Assembly (NCBI GenBank): GCA_020635675.1
Contig: JACJZJ010000001.1
Coordinates: 868,001 to 932,000 of the forward strand
DNA length: 64,000 nt
Origin: Flavobacteriales bacterium
GTDB taxonomy: Bacteria; Bacteroidota; Bacteroidia; Flavobacteriales_F; PHOS-HE28
Reading direction: 5' to 3'
Shown here: one piece after another, positions 33,563 through 42,441 of the stretch
Numbering within the stretch: the first letter of the stretch is position 1
Layout: each line of letters starts with the position of its first letter
Program-made: the position numbers and the translations under genes
Notes under the pieces: generated by a model
Told to the model about the DNA's origin: nothing
Database searches by the model: none
What the model saw: the letters and a program-made list of their open reading frames with translations, nothing else

Positions 33563-36382
33563 TCAGAGCGTGAATCCGATCCCGAGCGAGAAGTAGGTCC
33601 CGCGCCGGAAGCCAAGGATCTCCTCGTCCTGGTCGTTGATCGTACCGTCCTCGTTGCTGTCCTGCATCAGGCGGGTCCTTTGGTTCAGGATATCCTGTGC
33701 GCTCAGCTTCACTTCGAAATGCTTCCCCAGGCCCTTCGTCACGGTCGCGTCAACGGTGCTGCGTGGCATCTCGTAGATATCCGGTGTTCCGGTCGTGCCC
33801 ACCGCGTAAAGTCGACGGCCGAACACATTGTACAGGAGGTTGAACTGGAGCTTGTGTTCGGCCTGCTCGAAATAGATGCCACCGTTCAGCACATAGGGCG
33901 ATTGTCCCATCATCGGCCTTTCGCTCGACTGGCCCTTCGCCTGGTCGCCCAGCTGGACGCGGCTGTAGATGTAGGTCGCGTTCAACAGGAGGCTGAACCG
34001 GCCCAATGCGCCGCTTGCACCCATGCTGGCGAGGGATCGGCGGAATTCCACTTCGGCACCGATGCTCATGGCGCTCTCGGCGTTCCGGAAGGTGAAATTG
34101 CGCGTACCACCCGATCCGGCGCCCGGCACGAAGTACAGTTCGATCGGGTCCGCGAACGACTTGTAGAACGCGCCGGCGCTGATGATCTCTCCGGCCCCGG
34201 GGTAGTACTCCCAGCGCGCATCCACGTTCTGGATGGTGGCCGTCCGCAGGCTGTCATTGCCGAAGAGCACGTTGTTCGTGCTGAAATCGTAGAAGCTGAA
34301 GGGCGCCAGTTCCCGGAATTCCGGACGGTTCACCGTCATGGCGTAACCGGCGCGCACCAGCGCCCGCTCCGTGACGTTGTAGTTCGCGTTAAGGGAGGGC
34401 AGGATGCTCAGCACGGGGTTGTTGATGCGGATACGGCGGCCGCTGTAGGTGGTGCTCGTCAGCTCCTGGGTGTTGTGCTCCGCCCTTGCACCGGCGCTCA
34501 AGGTGAAGAGCTTCGAGAATACGAACGTGCCGGAGAGGTAGCCGGCGTAAAGGTGGTTGGCCGCATCGTACCTGTCGCTCGGATTGGTGCCCTCTTCGAG
34601 CTTGAAGCCGGTGGTGTTGTTGATGTGTTCTTCCGTGAACACTTGCTCCAGGGGCAGGTCCAGCAGACTCTGGTCGAACTGGGAGGTGCTGGCCTTTTTG
34701 AACGACATCCAGCGGGCGTCGAAGCTCCGGTCCTTCATCTCCGCGAAGCCGCCAACACGCAACTTCACACCGACTTTCGCATCGGGCTTGCCCACGCGTT
34801 GTTCGAAGTCCAGCTTGCCCGTGTAGATGTGTTCGTGCAACTCGGAATAGAAACGGCCGGCATCCAGTGTGCTGGCGCCCGGTGGCACGATCACTTCGTA
34901 CGGCACATCCGCCTCCGTGGTATGGATGTCGCGTACCGTGCGGATGCGCCGGTAGTCCGGTTCCTGCCCGGTGGCGAGCCCATAGCCGAGCGTCCAATCC
35001 AGCTTGTTCACATCGGTCTTCAGATCATGGCTCCCGTGCAATTGACCGCTGTAGATCGTCCGCTGTTCGTAGCGGTAGGCGTAGTTGCGCACCTGTGATC
35101 CCCCCTCTAGGTCCCGTCCCGTGCGCAGCGTGGTCTGCTCCGTTCCCTGCTGGGTGAAGAGGTTGCGGAGATCGAGCTTGGTGCCATTGCCGATCAAAGC
35201 GGTCCAGTTATGCAGCGCGCTTATCCGGGCCTGCTGGATGTTCTCGTTGTCCTTGTAACTGTATATGGTGTCACTATGGCCGACGATCGGATCGTAGGTG
35301 TTGTAATTGTAGTTGTTCGCCGTGTAGGCGCTGCGTGTGTTGCTGTAGCTCAGTGCGGTGAGCGTACCTCCGGTCACCTTGGCGTCATCCTTGCCGAACC
35401 TGCGGGCAATGAGCAGGTCGAAACGTCCATCGGGTGCCGCGTTCGTCCTCTTCGTGGCCCAGTTGTTCGGCAGCGAGCGACCCGCGTTCTGCAACGTGGC
35501 GGGATCGGTCACCGTGGACAGGTCCGCCGGGAAGGCATCGGGGAGTTTCCGATAACCATCATCGAAACCGAGGGCATCGGTCGGACTGCCTGTGCTGGTG
35601 TAGAACTTGTCGAAGGTCGTTCCGGAACGGTAGCTCGTGCTCAGCCCCACCTTGGTGATGTTCTCGTTGGGCACGTTCACGGTGTAGAGCTTCACCACGC
35701 CACCGGCGAATTCACCGGGAAGGTCGGCGCTGCCGGTCTTGAAGATCAGCACCCGGTCGAGCGCGCCGCTTGGCAGGATGTCGAAGCTGAACGCCCGGCG
35801 GTCCGCTTCAAGGCTGGGGGCGGTCACATCGTTGAGCTGAACGGTGTTGTAGCGATCGGCCAACCCCCGGACCATCACGAAGCGGTTCCCGATCAGCGTC
35901 ACGCCCGGTACACGTTTCACGACGTCGCCCGCGCTGCGGTCCTGGCTTTTGGCGATCTGTTGGCGACCGATGCCGTTCACGACCTGCTCGCTCTTGCGGG
36001 TCTCCATAAGCACCGCGCTCTCGGTCTCCGTGCGTCGCACGCTCACCACTTCCACCGCCTTCATCTCCACGGCTTGCGACCGCAACTCGATGTCCACGGT
36101 CGTGCGCTCGCCGGTGGTCACCGTCACGTTGCGTTCCTCCGGCTGGAAACCGACGAAGGAGACCGCGAGTACATGTTCTCCGGGGTCGGCCTGGAAGCTG
36201 AATTTGCCGTCGAGGTCCGTGGTGGCACCGGTGGTGGTGCCTTTGATCACCACGTTCACGAAGGGCATCGGTTGCGGCCGACCGCCTTCATTGGATGTGA
36301 TCGTTCCCGCAATGGTGCCCTGTTGGCCCAGGGACCACAGGGTGCTCGCGGTGAATAACAAGGTCAGCAGGGTACGGTACAT
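33563..36382 (-). CDS. TonB-dependent outer-membrane receptor with carboxypeptidase-regulatory N-terminus
   Basis: 939 aa. A signal peptide (MYRTLLTLLFTASTLWSLGQ) is followed by a carboxypeptidase-D regulatory-like beta-sandwich (about 20-105, GTIAGTITSNEGG ... VNVVIKGTTTGATTDLDGKF). The plug (about 115-260) contains SAGDVVKRVPGVTLIGNRFVMVRGLADRYNTVQLNDV, and the rest is a 22-strand barrel ending in aromatic FSLGIGFTL. It should import a ligand across the outer membrane using TonB energy; the ligand is not evident. An 11-bp-spaced GTTAAG/GTTAGC pair lies 77 bp upstream and a partner lipoprotein gene downstream. It is not followed by a SusD gene. Confidence 0.92.
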   Translation of the reverse strand: MYRTLLTLLFTASTLWSLGQQGTIAGTITSNEGGRPQPMPFVNVVIKGTTTGATTDLDGKFSFQADPGEHVLAVSFVGFQPEERNVTVTTGERTTVDIELRSQAVEMKAVEVVSVRRTETESAVLMETRKSEQVVNGIGRQQIAKSQDRSAGDVVKRVPGVTLIGNRFVMVRGLADRYNTVQLNDVTAPSLEADRRAFSFDILPSGALDRVLIFKTGSADLPGEFAGGVVKLYTVNVPNENITKVGLSTSYRSGTTFDKFYTSTGSPTDALGFDDGYRKLPDAFPADLSTVTDPATLQNAGRSLPNNWATKRTNAAPDGRFDLLIARRFGKDDAKVTGGTLTALSYSNTRSAYTANNYNYNTYDPIVGHSDTIYSYKDNENIQQARISALHNWTALIGNGTKLDLRNLFTQQGTEQTTLRTGRDLEGGSQVRNYAYRYEQRTIYSGQLHGSHDLKTDVNKLDWTLGYGLATGQEPDYRRIRTVRDIHTTEADVPYEVIVPPGASTLDAGRFYSELHEHIYTGKLDFEQRVGKPDAKVGVKLRVGGFAEMKDRSFDARWMSFKKASTSQFDQSLLDLPLEQVFTEEHINNTTGFKLEEGTNPSDRYDAANHLYAGYLSGTFVFSKLFTLSAGARAEHNTQELTSTTYSGRRIRINNPVLSILPSLNANYNVTERALVRAGYAMTVNRPEFRELAPFSFYDFSTNNVLFGNDSLRTATIQNVDARWEYYPGAGEIISAGAFYKSFADPIELYFVPGAGSGGTRNFTFRNAESAMSIGAEVEFRRSLASMGASGALGRFSLLLNATYIYSRVQLGDQAKGQSSERPMMGQSPYVLNGGIYFEQAEHKLQFNLLYNVFGRRLYAVGTTGTPDIYEMPRSTVDATVTKGLGKHFEVKLSAQDILNQRTRLMQDSNEDGTINDQDEEILGFRRGTYFSLGIGFTL

Positions 36383-36458
36383 CGCGTTCGCTTCGGGCGT
36401 TCAGGGCCTTTCGCGAAGCAAAAGTCCCGGTCGGTTGTTACCGGGTGCTTCATGGATC

Positions 36459-36475
36459 GTTAAGACATTGTTAGC
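36459..36475 (-). promoter_or_regulatory. Putative Pho-box upstream of the TonB receptor gene
   Basis: On the plus strand GTTAAG (36459) and GTTAGC (36470) are exactly 11 bp apart. The nearest -7-like element on the minus strand is GACTTTTG (complement of 36419-36426), one mismatch from consensus, 33 bp downstream of the repeats and 37 bp before the ATG. Confidence 0.5.
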
Positions 36476-36591
36476 GCTTCAGGTCCCATTAACAATGGCT
36501 TTCCACGCGTCGGTCGCCGTCCAGCGGCCGCATCCGCCATACTTTGCGCCGCTAACTTGCGTTCCTTTCGCGTTCACCGATCGTCCCTGGC

Positions 36592-37638
36592 ATGACCAAG
36601 CCCCTGATCCTCCTGGCCATTACCGGTGCCTTGTCCGTCCGATCGATGGCGCAATCGGGTGGGCAGGATGCGTTCCATGTGCTCGATATTCCCTCGTCCG
36701 CACGGTTGTCCGCGCTCGGGGGCACCTACCCCGCGCTGCTGGACGATGATCTGAACCTGGGGATCTTCAATCCCGCACTCTTGAACGCGACGATGACGAG
36801 GCAGATCGCGCTCAGCTACCTGCCGTATTTCGACGGCATTCAAATGGGGTTCGGTTCCTATGCCCATCACTTCGACAGCATCCGGACCACCTTTTCGGGC
36901 ACGGTGCAGTTCATTGACTACGGAACCTTCGACCGCACGGATGAGACCGGTGCGGAGCTCGGAAGCTTCCAAGCGGGCGAATATGTCTTCCAGGTGGGCG
37001 CGGCGCATCCGATCGACAGTCTCTTCGCGCTGGGGGCCAACGTGAAGTTCATCACCTCGCAACTGGCCGGCTACAACAGCACGGCCTGGGCGGTGGATCT
37101 GGGCGGGGTCTTCACCAAGCCTTCTCTCGGGCTCACCATGGCCGTGCTCTTGAGGAACATCGGTTACCAGACCTCCACCTACACCGACCAACGCGAGGAG
37201 CTGCCGTTCAATGCGGAACTGGGAGTGACCTACAAGTTCAGGCATGCGCCGTTCCGCCTTGGGTTGGTGTACGAGAACATCCAACGATGGGACCTGACCT
37301 ACGACGATCCCGTGCAACAGACCACGATCGACCCGACGACGGGGGAGGCCATCGTGAAGAAGACCTCCTTCGGGGAGAAGCTGACCTACCATCTCGTCCC
37401 CAGTGCCGAGATCCTTTTCGGCAGGTACTTCATGGCCCGCCTGGGCTTCAATTTCCGACGTCGGCATGAGTTGAGGGTGGAAGGGAAGCCGGGCATCGCC
37501 GGGCTTTCTTTCGGTCTGGGCATCAGGGTCAGCAAGTTCCATTTGAGCTACGGGTTCGCGAAGTACCACCTGGCCGGGACCAGCAACACCATCACGCTGT
37601 CCACGCGGTTCAGCGATTTCAAGCGGAAGGCCGGTTAA
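36592..37638 (+). CDS. porQ: Type IX secretion system protein PorQ
   Basis: 348 aa. A signal peptide (MTKPLILLAITGALSVRSMAQ) precedes an outer-membrane beta-barrel with the PorQ pattern FHVLDIPSSARLSALGG, then DLNLGIFNPALLNATM and repeated amphipathic strands, ending TNTITLSTRFSDFKRKAG. In Porphyromonas and Flavobacterium PorQ is an outer-membrane T9SS component associated with the cargo-modification attachment complex (with PorZ, PorU and PorV). The porQ-cmk gene order is conserved in Bacteroidota. Several probable T9SS cargo genes are in this window. Confidence 0.9.
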   Translation: MTKPLILLAITGALSVRSMAQSGGQDAFHVLDIPSSARLSALGGTYPALLDDDLNLGIFNPALLNATMTRQIALSYLPYFDGIQMGFGSYAHHFDSIRTTFSGTVQFIDYGTFDRTDETGAELGSFQAGEYVFQVGAAHPIDSLFALGANVKFITSQLAGYNSTAWAVDLGGVFTKPSLGLTMAVLLRNIGYQTSTYTDQREELPFNAELGVTYKFRHAPFRLGLVYENIQRWDLTYDDPVQQTTIDPTTGEAIVKKTSFGEKLTYHLVPSAEILFGRYFMARLGFNFRRRHELRVEGKPGIAGLSFGLGIRVSKFHLSYGFAKYHLAGTSNTITLSTRFSDFKRKAG

Positions 37639-37650
37639 TTTGGCCACCGC

Positions 37651-38361
37651 ATGGGAGCTGCGCCGTTGATCAACATCGCCGTTGATGGTTTTTCCTCCTG
37701 CGGGAAGAGCACGTTGGCCAAACAGCTCGCGCAGCGGCTCGGCTACACCTATATCGATAGCGGCGCCATGTATCGCGCAGTGGCACTGTATGTGATCGAG
37801 AACGGTCTTGTACACGATGGACGACTGGATCGTGAGGGTCTCCTGTCCCGGTTGGATGCCATCCGGATCCAATTCACGCATGATCCGGGAACGGGCCGGA
37901 GCACGACCCTGCTCAACGGTCGCAATGTGGAGCGCCGGATCCGCGGCATGGACGTGAGCCGTCACGTCACACTTGTCAGCCCCGTGCCCGAGGTGCGGGC
38001 CAAGCTGGTAAGGCTGCAACAGGAAATGGGCCGTGGAAAGGGGGTGGTGATGGACGGGCGCGACATCGGTACCGTGGTGTTCCCGGACGCGGAGGTGAAA
38101 CTGTACATGACCGCCCGCCCCGAGGTTCGTGCCCGGAGACGGTATGATGAGCTGAAGGCCCGCGGTGTGGAAGTGGACTATGCCAGTGTGCTGGAGAACA
38201 TCGAACGCCGTGACGAGGACGATACCAAGCGTGCGGCCGACCCGCTCATCAAAGCTCCGGACGCGGTCGAGATCGACAACAGCGACATCGATCGGGAGCA
38301 ACAGTTCGATCTGGCCATGAAAGTGGTTTCCGGGGTGCTGGCGAAAGTGGGCATGGAGTAG
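37651..38361 (+). CDS. cmk: Cytidylate kinase
   Basis: 236 aa. P-loop GFSSCGKSTLAKQLA, then YIDSGAMYRAVALY, the lid VVMDGRDIGTVVFPDAEVKLYMTA with RPEVRARRRYDEL, and AADPLIKAPDAVEIDNSD at the end. Transfers phosphate from ATP to CMP/dCMP. Twelve base pairs downstream of porQ, so probably cotranscribed with it. Confidence 0.96.
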   Translation: MGAAPLINIAVDGFSSCGKSTLAKQLAQRLGYTYIDSGAMYRAVALYVIENGLVHDGRLDREGLLSRLDAIRIQFTHDPGTGRSTTLLNGRNVERRIRGMDVSRHVTLVSPVPEVRAKLVRLQQEMGRGKGVVMDGRDIGTVVFPDAEVKLYMTARPEVRARRRYDELKARGVEVDYASVLENIERRDEDDTKRAADPLIKAPDAVEIDNSDIDREQQFDLAMKVVSGVLAKVGME

Positions 38362-38428
38362 TAAGCCTTCGAGCCGTGTCCGCTGAGCAACGGAACGGTG
38401 TGGATGTGCCTCCGATCAGCTATGGAAT

Positions 38429-38446
38429 TCGACCCAACGGGGTCGA
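38429..38446. terminator. Weak hairpin between cmk and ispH
   Basis: A 7-bp stem (38429-38435 with 38440-38446) with AACG loop, directly at the end of convergent ispH; modest strength, no clear T-tract. Confidence 0.4.
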
Positions 38447-39670
38447 TCAGCCGACCATTTCGTCGACCACCTCCCTCGGGTCCAGCACCCCATCGACCAG
38501 GGACAGTACCTTCAACATCACACGGTCGAGCAGGGTATCCGGGCAACTGGCTCCGCTGGTGAGAATGACAGTGATGGGGCGTTCGACCGGAAGCCATTCG
38601 TTCGTGGTGCGCTTCTCCTGGGCCGGGACGGCGAAGTGGCGGATCGTATCGGCATCGATGATCTCCGCATCGCTGTTGATGAAGTAGGTCGGGAACTTCT
38701 CCGCCAGCAGTTCCACCAAATGGCTCGTGTTGCTGCTGTTGTAGCCGCCCACCACCAGGGCCAGTTGCGCGTCGGCTTTCAAAAGCTCATAGGTCGCATC
38801 CTGATTGTCGTTCGTGGCATAGCAGAGCGTGTCCCGGGTGTCGGCGAAGTGCGTACCGATAGCCCCGTTGCCGTATTTCTCCAGCATCACTTGCTTCAGG
38901 TGGTCGGCGATGGTCTGGGTTTCGGTGGCCAGCATCGTGGTCTGGTTCACCACACCGATGCGGTCCAGGTGCTGCCCGGGATCGAACCCGGCACTGGCAC
39001 GGTCCCGGAATATCCTTTCAAAGGTCCCCAGAGGTTCGGTGCCAAGGATGATGCGGCCGAGCAGATGGGCCTCCTCCAGGTCCCGGACCACCATGGCCGG
39101 CGCATTGCGCACCGTATGACTGAAGGTGGCCCTGGTCTCCTCGTGCCGGGCCTTTCCATGGATCACGACGGTGAAATCCTGCGCTCCGAGCTGACCGCTG
39201 CGCTTCCAGACCTTCTCCACGAACGGGCAGGTGGTGTTGTACCGCAGGGGGTCGATCCCGATCGCATGGAGCCTCGCTTCCGTCTCCAGAGTAGTGCCGA
39301 ATGCGGGTATGATCACGATGTCGTCGGCTGTCAATTCGTTCCAGTCCATCAGCATGGTACCATGCGTGTCCTGGATGAAACGCATACCCCGCGCCACGAG
39401 GTCATCGTTCACGGCGGGGTTGTGGATCATCTGGCTCAACAAATGGATCCGACGCCCCGGGTTCTCCTCCAGCGCCTTGTAGCTGATCTCGATCGCGTTC
39501 TCCACGCCGTAGCAGAAACCGAAATGCCGGGCCAGCACGAACCGCACCGGACCCAGGTCCAGCAGGGTGGGGGTGAGGTCCTTTTTGCGCGGATCCTGCG
39601 CTTTCCGGTAGGCTTTGATCCGGCCGATCAAAGAACTTCTGTAGTGGTCGGGGATGGAGAACGCACGCAT
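38447..39670 (-). CDS. ispH: 4-hydroxy-3-methylbut-2-enyl diphosphate reductase
   Basis: 407 aa, the long form of IspH seen in Bacteroidota and cyanobacteria. The three cysteines that bind the 4Fe-4S cluster are visible in FGFCYGVENA, NTTCPFVEKVW and SGASCPDTLLD; VGGYNSSNTSHLVEL is also conserved. It performs the last step of the MEP isoprenoid pathway, giving IPP and DMAPP. Start at 39670 with a perfect -7 element 14 nt upstream; divergent from rpsA. Confidence 0.96.
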   Translation of the reverse strand: MRAFSIPDHYRSSLIGRIKAYRKAQDPRKKDLTPTLLDLGPVRFVLARHFGFCYGVENAIEISYKALEENPGRRIHLLSQMIHNPAVNDDLVARGMRFIQDTHGTMLMDWNELTADDIVIIPAFGTTLETEARLHAIGIDPLRYNTTCPFVEKVWKRSGQLGAQDFTVVIHGKARHEETRATFSHTVRNAPAMVVRDLEEAHLLGRIILGTEPLGTFERIFRDRASAGFDPGQHLDRIGVVNQTTMLATETQTIADHLKQVMLEKYGNGAIGTHFADTRDTLCYATNDNQDATYELLKADAQLALVVGGYNSSNTSHLVELLAEKFPTYFINSDAEIIDADTIRHFAVPAQEKRTTNEWLPVERPITVILTSGASCPDTLLDRVMLKVLSLVDGVLDPREVVDEMVG

Positions 39671-39683
39671 GGGGATCGCCCCG

Positions 39684-39691
39684 CAAAGGTA
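39684..39691 (-). promoter_or_regulatory. Perfect -7 element TACCTTTG for ispH
   Basis: Complement reads TACCTTTG, exact TAnnTTTG, 14 nt upstream of the ispH ATG. Confidence 0.65.
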
Positions 39692-39742
39692 CCGGTGCAC
39701 ATGGTCCCGGCGCCGATCGGGCTCCGGTCCGTACCGATCGCC

Positions 39743-39750
39743 TATCTTTG
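39743..39750 (+). promoter_or_regulatory. Perfect -7 element TATCTTTG for rpsA
   Basis: Exact TAnnTTTG. It leaves a leader of about 90 nt before the rpsA start, longer than the other leaders here and possibly a site for S1 autoregulation. Confidence 0.7.
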
Positions 39751-39847
39751 CAGCCCTTTTCAAGAACCCGTGCAGGGATGCCACGGGAAAACGAACCCTC
39801 TTCCGGAACGCATCCCCGGGGTCCGGGATACAATCAAGAACAGCCAC

Positions 39848-41758
39848 ATGGCTGAAGAACAAAAAGAGGCCACTGCAGTGGCCGAAAAGGCCGGGAACTC
39901 GGCCGTGACCGCCAACGGCAATGTCCAGTTCGCCGAACCCCCCGCCGATTTCGACTGGGGGGCCGTCGAGGACGAGAAGCGCTCCATCCCTTCCGCCGAC
40001 CGTGAAAAGATGGAGAAAGCCTACGAGGACACCCTGACCAGCATCGCCGAGAAGGAAGTGCTGATGGGAACGGTCGTTGGCATGAACAAGAAGGAGGTCG
40101 TCATCAACATCGGCTACAAATCAGAGGGTGTGGTGGCGCTCAGCGAGTTCCGCTACAAGCCCGATCTGAAGGTCGGTGACCAGGTGGAGGTCTACATCGA
40201 GAAGCAGGAGGACAAGAGCGGGCAGATGATCGTGAGCCACAAGACGGCCCGCGTGCACAACGCCTGGGTGAAGGTGAACCATGCGATGGAGAACAATGAG
40301 GTGATCACCGGATTCGTCAAGTGCCGCACGAAAGGCGGTCTTATCGTGGACGTGTTCGGGATCGAGGCCTTCCTGCCCGGCAGCCAGATCGATGTGAAGC
40401 CCATTCGCGACTACGATCAGTACGTGGGCAAGAACATGGAGTTCAAGGTCGTCAAGATCAACCAGGAGTTCAAGAACGTGGTGGTGAGCCACAAGGCGCT
40501 CATCGAAGCGGAACTGGAGGCCCAGAAGAAGCAGATCATCAGTGGACTGGAAAAGGGCCAGGTGCTGGAGGGCACGGTCAAGAACATCACCAGCTATGGG
40601 GTCTTTGTCGACCTGGGCGGTGTCGATGGTCTGATCCATATCACCGACCTGAGCTGGGGCCGGGTGAGCCATCCCGAGGAGGTGGTGAAACTGGACGACA
40701 AGATCAACGTCGTGATCCTGGATTTCGACGACGAGAAGAAGCGCATCGCGCTCGGACTGAAGCAGCTGAGCCCCCACCCCTGGGATGCACTGGACGCTGA
40801 ATTGAACGCCGGCGACAAGATCAAGGGCAAGGTGATGGTGATCACCGATTACGGCGCGTTCGTGGAGGTGGCTCCCGGTGTGGAGGGTCTCTTGCACGTG
40901 AGCGAAATGAGCTGGAGCCAGCACCTGCGCAGCCCCAAGGACTTTCTGAAGGAAGGCCAGGAGATCGAGTGCGTGATCCTGAACATCGACCGCGACGAGC
41001 GCAAGATGAGCCTGGGCATGAAGCAGCTGGCGCCGGACCCCTGGGCGGACATCGAGTTCAAATACCCGGTGGGCAGCCGCCACACGGCCAAGGTCCGCAA
41101 CTTCACCCACTTCGGCATCTTCGCCGAGTTGGAGGAAGGCGTCGACGGTCTCATCCATATCAGCGACCTTAGTTGGACCAAGCGCATCAAGCATCCCAGC
41201 GAGTTCTGCAACGTGGGTGACGACATCGAGGTGCAGGTCCTTGAGGTCGACAAGGAGAACCGGCGTCTGAGCCTGGGCCACAAGCAGGTGGAGGAGAACC
41301 CCTGGGAGGTGTTCGCGGGCACCTTCACCGTAGGTAGCGTCCATGAGGGCACGCTCATCGGTCGCAGTGGCAACAACTTCATCGTGGCCCTGCCTTATGG
41401 GGTCGAGGGTACGGTGACCGCGAAACACCTGAAGAAGGAGGATGGAGGCAAGGCCGACCTGGAGGAGAAACTCCCTTTCAAGGTGCTCGATTTCAACGCG
41501 GAGGCACGCCGTATCGTGCTGAGCCACACGCGCACCTTCGAAGAGGGTGAGGACGAAGCGCCGGCGAGCACCAAACGGGGTGCACGACGTGCGGATGGTC
41601 AGAGCCCCAGTGTGAAGAGCGTGAACGAAAAGGTGGAGAAGAGCACCCTCGGCGACCTGGGCGTTCTCAGCGATCTGAAGAGCGCCATGGAGGACCAGGA
41701 GAGGTCCGGAAAGGGGAGCAAGAAGAAGGACGAGCAGGGCGACGACGCCGGCGAGTGA
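39848..41758 (+). CDS. rpsA: 30S ribosomal protein S1
   Basis: 636 aa with six S1 OB-fold repeats, at about residues 65-140, 150-220, 235-305, 320-390, 405-475 and 490-560 (for example GQVLEGTVKNITSYGVFVDL and GSRHTAKVRNFTHFGIFAEL). S1 helps mRNA bind the small subunit; in Bacteroidota, where Shine-Dalgarno use is weak, it is thought especially important. The charged Lys/Asp/Glu tail after residue 565 is lineage-specific. The start at 39848 follows the promoter; the much longer upstream open frame is antisense to ispH and not coding. Confidence 0.96.
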   Translation: MAEEQKEATAVAEKAGNSAVTANGNVQFAEPPADFDWGAVEDEKRSIPSADREKMEKAYEDTLTSIAEKEVLMGTVVGMNKKEVVINIGYKSEGVVALSEFRYKPDLKVGDQVEVYIEKQEDKSGQMIVSHKTARVHNAWVKVNHAMENNEVITGFVKCRTKGGLIVDVFGIEAFLPGSQIDVKPIRDYDQYVGKNMEFKVVKINQEFKNVVVSHKALIEAELEAQKKQIISGLEKGQVLEGTVKNITSYGVFVDLGGVDGLIHITDLSWGRVSHPEEVVKLDDKINVVILDFDDEKKRIALGLKQLSPHPWDALDAELNAGDKIKGKVMVITDYGAFVEVAPGVEGLLHVSEMSWSQHLRSPKDFLKEGQEIECVILNIDRDERKMSLGMKQLAPDPWADIEFKYPVGSRHTAKVRNFTHFGIFAELEEGVDGLIHISDLSWTKRIKHPSEFCNVGDDIEVQVLEVDKENRRLSLGHKQVEENPWEVFAGTFTVGSVHEGTLIGRSGNNFIVALPYGVEGTVTAKHLKKEDGGKADLEEKLPFKVLDFNAEARRIVLSHTRTFEEGEDEAPASTKRGARRADGQSPSVKSVNEKVEKSTLGDLGVLSDLKSAMEDQERSGKGSKKKDEQGDDAGE

Positions 41759-41779
41759 TCCACGCTTCCGAGCAACGAA

Positions 41780-41811
41780 CAAGCGGCCCCGCCCATCGGC
41801 GGGGCCGCTTG
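41780..41811. terminator. Hairpin terminator after rpsA
   Basis: A perfect 14-bp GC-rich stem (41780-41793 with 41798-41811) with a CATC loop. Confidence 0.85.
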
Positions 41812-41829
41812 CGTTGAGGGTCGCCCTGC

Positions 41830-41837
41830 TATCTTCG
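41830..41837 (+). promoter_or_regulatory. Near-consensus -7 element TATCTTCG for pyrR-pyrB
   Basis: One mismatch from TAnnTTTG, 7 bases before the pyrR ATG at 41845, leaving essentially no leader and no room for a PyrR-type attenuator. Confidence 0.5.
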
Positions 41838-41844
41838 CCGCGGC

Positions 41845-42441
41845 ATGCGCACCTCGGTCATCCTGGGTTCCCGGGCCTTCGCGCTAACGCTCACGCGTCT
41901 GTGCTACCAATTGATCGAGGACCATGGTGACCTGCGCCGGACCGTCCTCCTCGGGCTTCAGCCGCGAGGGGTGCTCCTCGCCCGGCGTCTGCGGGGTGAA
42001 CTGGCACGGATCCTGGGGCACGACGATCTCCTCTACGGCGAGCTGGACATCACCTTCCATCGCGACGATTTTCGGAGGCGGTCGGTGCCGCTCGCTCCCA
42101 GTGCCACGCAATTGGACCAGACCATCGACGGGCGCCGGGTCGTACTGATAGACGATGTGCTGTACACGGGTCGCAGCATCCGGGCCGGTCTTGACGCACT
42201 GCTCGCGTTCGGGCGTCCGAGCCAGGTGCAATTGCTCATCCTCATCGATCGCCGGTTCCAACGGGAGCTGCCCATCCAGCCGGACTATGTCGGCCGCTGG
42301 GTGGATAGCCTCTCGGGTCAGCGGGTAAGCGTGGAATGGGCGGAGACGGAGAGCATGGACCAGGTGTTGCTCGAGACCACTTCCACCGACCCCACCCGAG
42401 GTCCCTCCCCAACGACCGGCAATGTCGCACATGGGCACTGA
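41845..42441 (+). CDS. pyrR: PyrR-type phosphoribosyltransferase (pyrimidine regulator / uracil PRTase)
   Basis: 198 aa. The PRPP-binding loop is VVLIDDVLYTGRSIRAG; LLGLQPRGVLLARRL and GELDITFHRDDFRRR are PyrR signatures. PyrR proteins bind pyr mRNA leaders in Firmicutes and may have uracil phosphoribosyltransferase activity. Here it is the first gene of a pyrR-pyrB operon, but the promoter lies so close to its start that attenuation of its own leader seems impossible. It overlaps pyrB by 20 bp. Confidence 0.88.
   Translation: MRTSVILGSRAFALTLTRLCYQLIEDHGDLRRTVLLGLQPRGVLLARRLRGELARILGHDDLLYGELDITFHRDDFRRRSVPLAPSATQLDQTIDGRRVVLIDDVLYTGRSIRAGLDALLAFGRPSQVQLLILIDRRFQRELPIQPDYVGRWVDSLSGQRVSVEWAETESMDQVLLETTSTDPTRGPSPTTGNVAHGH

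Noticed and set aside
36539..36546. ATACTTTG as the porQ -7 element
   Set aside because: It has two mismatches from TAnnTTTG in the conserved TA; too weak to list as a promoter.
38636..39847. Upstream extension of the rpsA frame by over 400 codons
   Set aside because: Antisense to ispH and upstream of the rpsA promoter; S1 homology begins at 39848.
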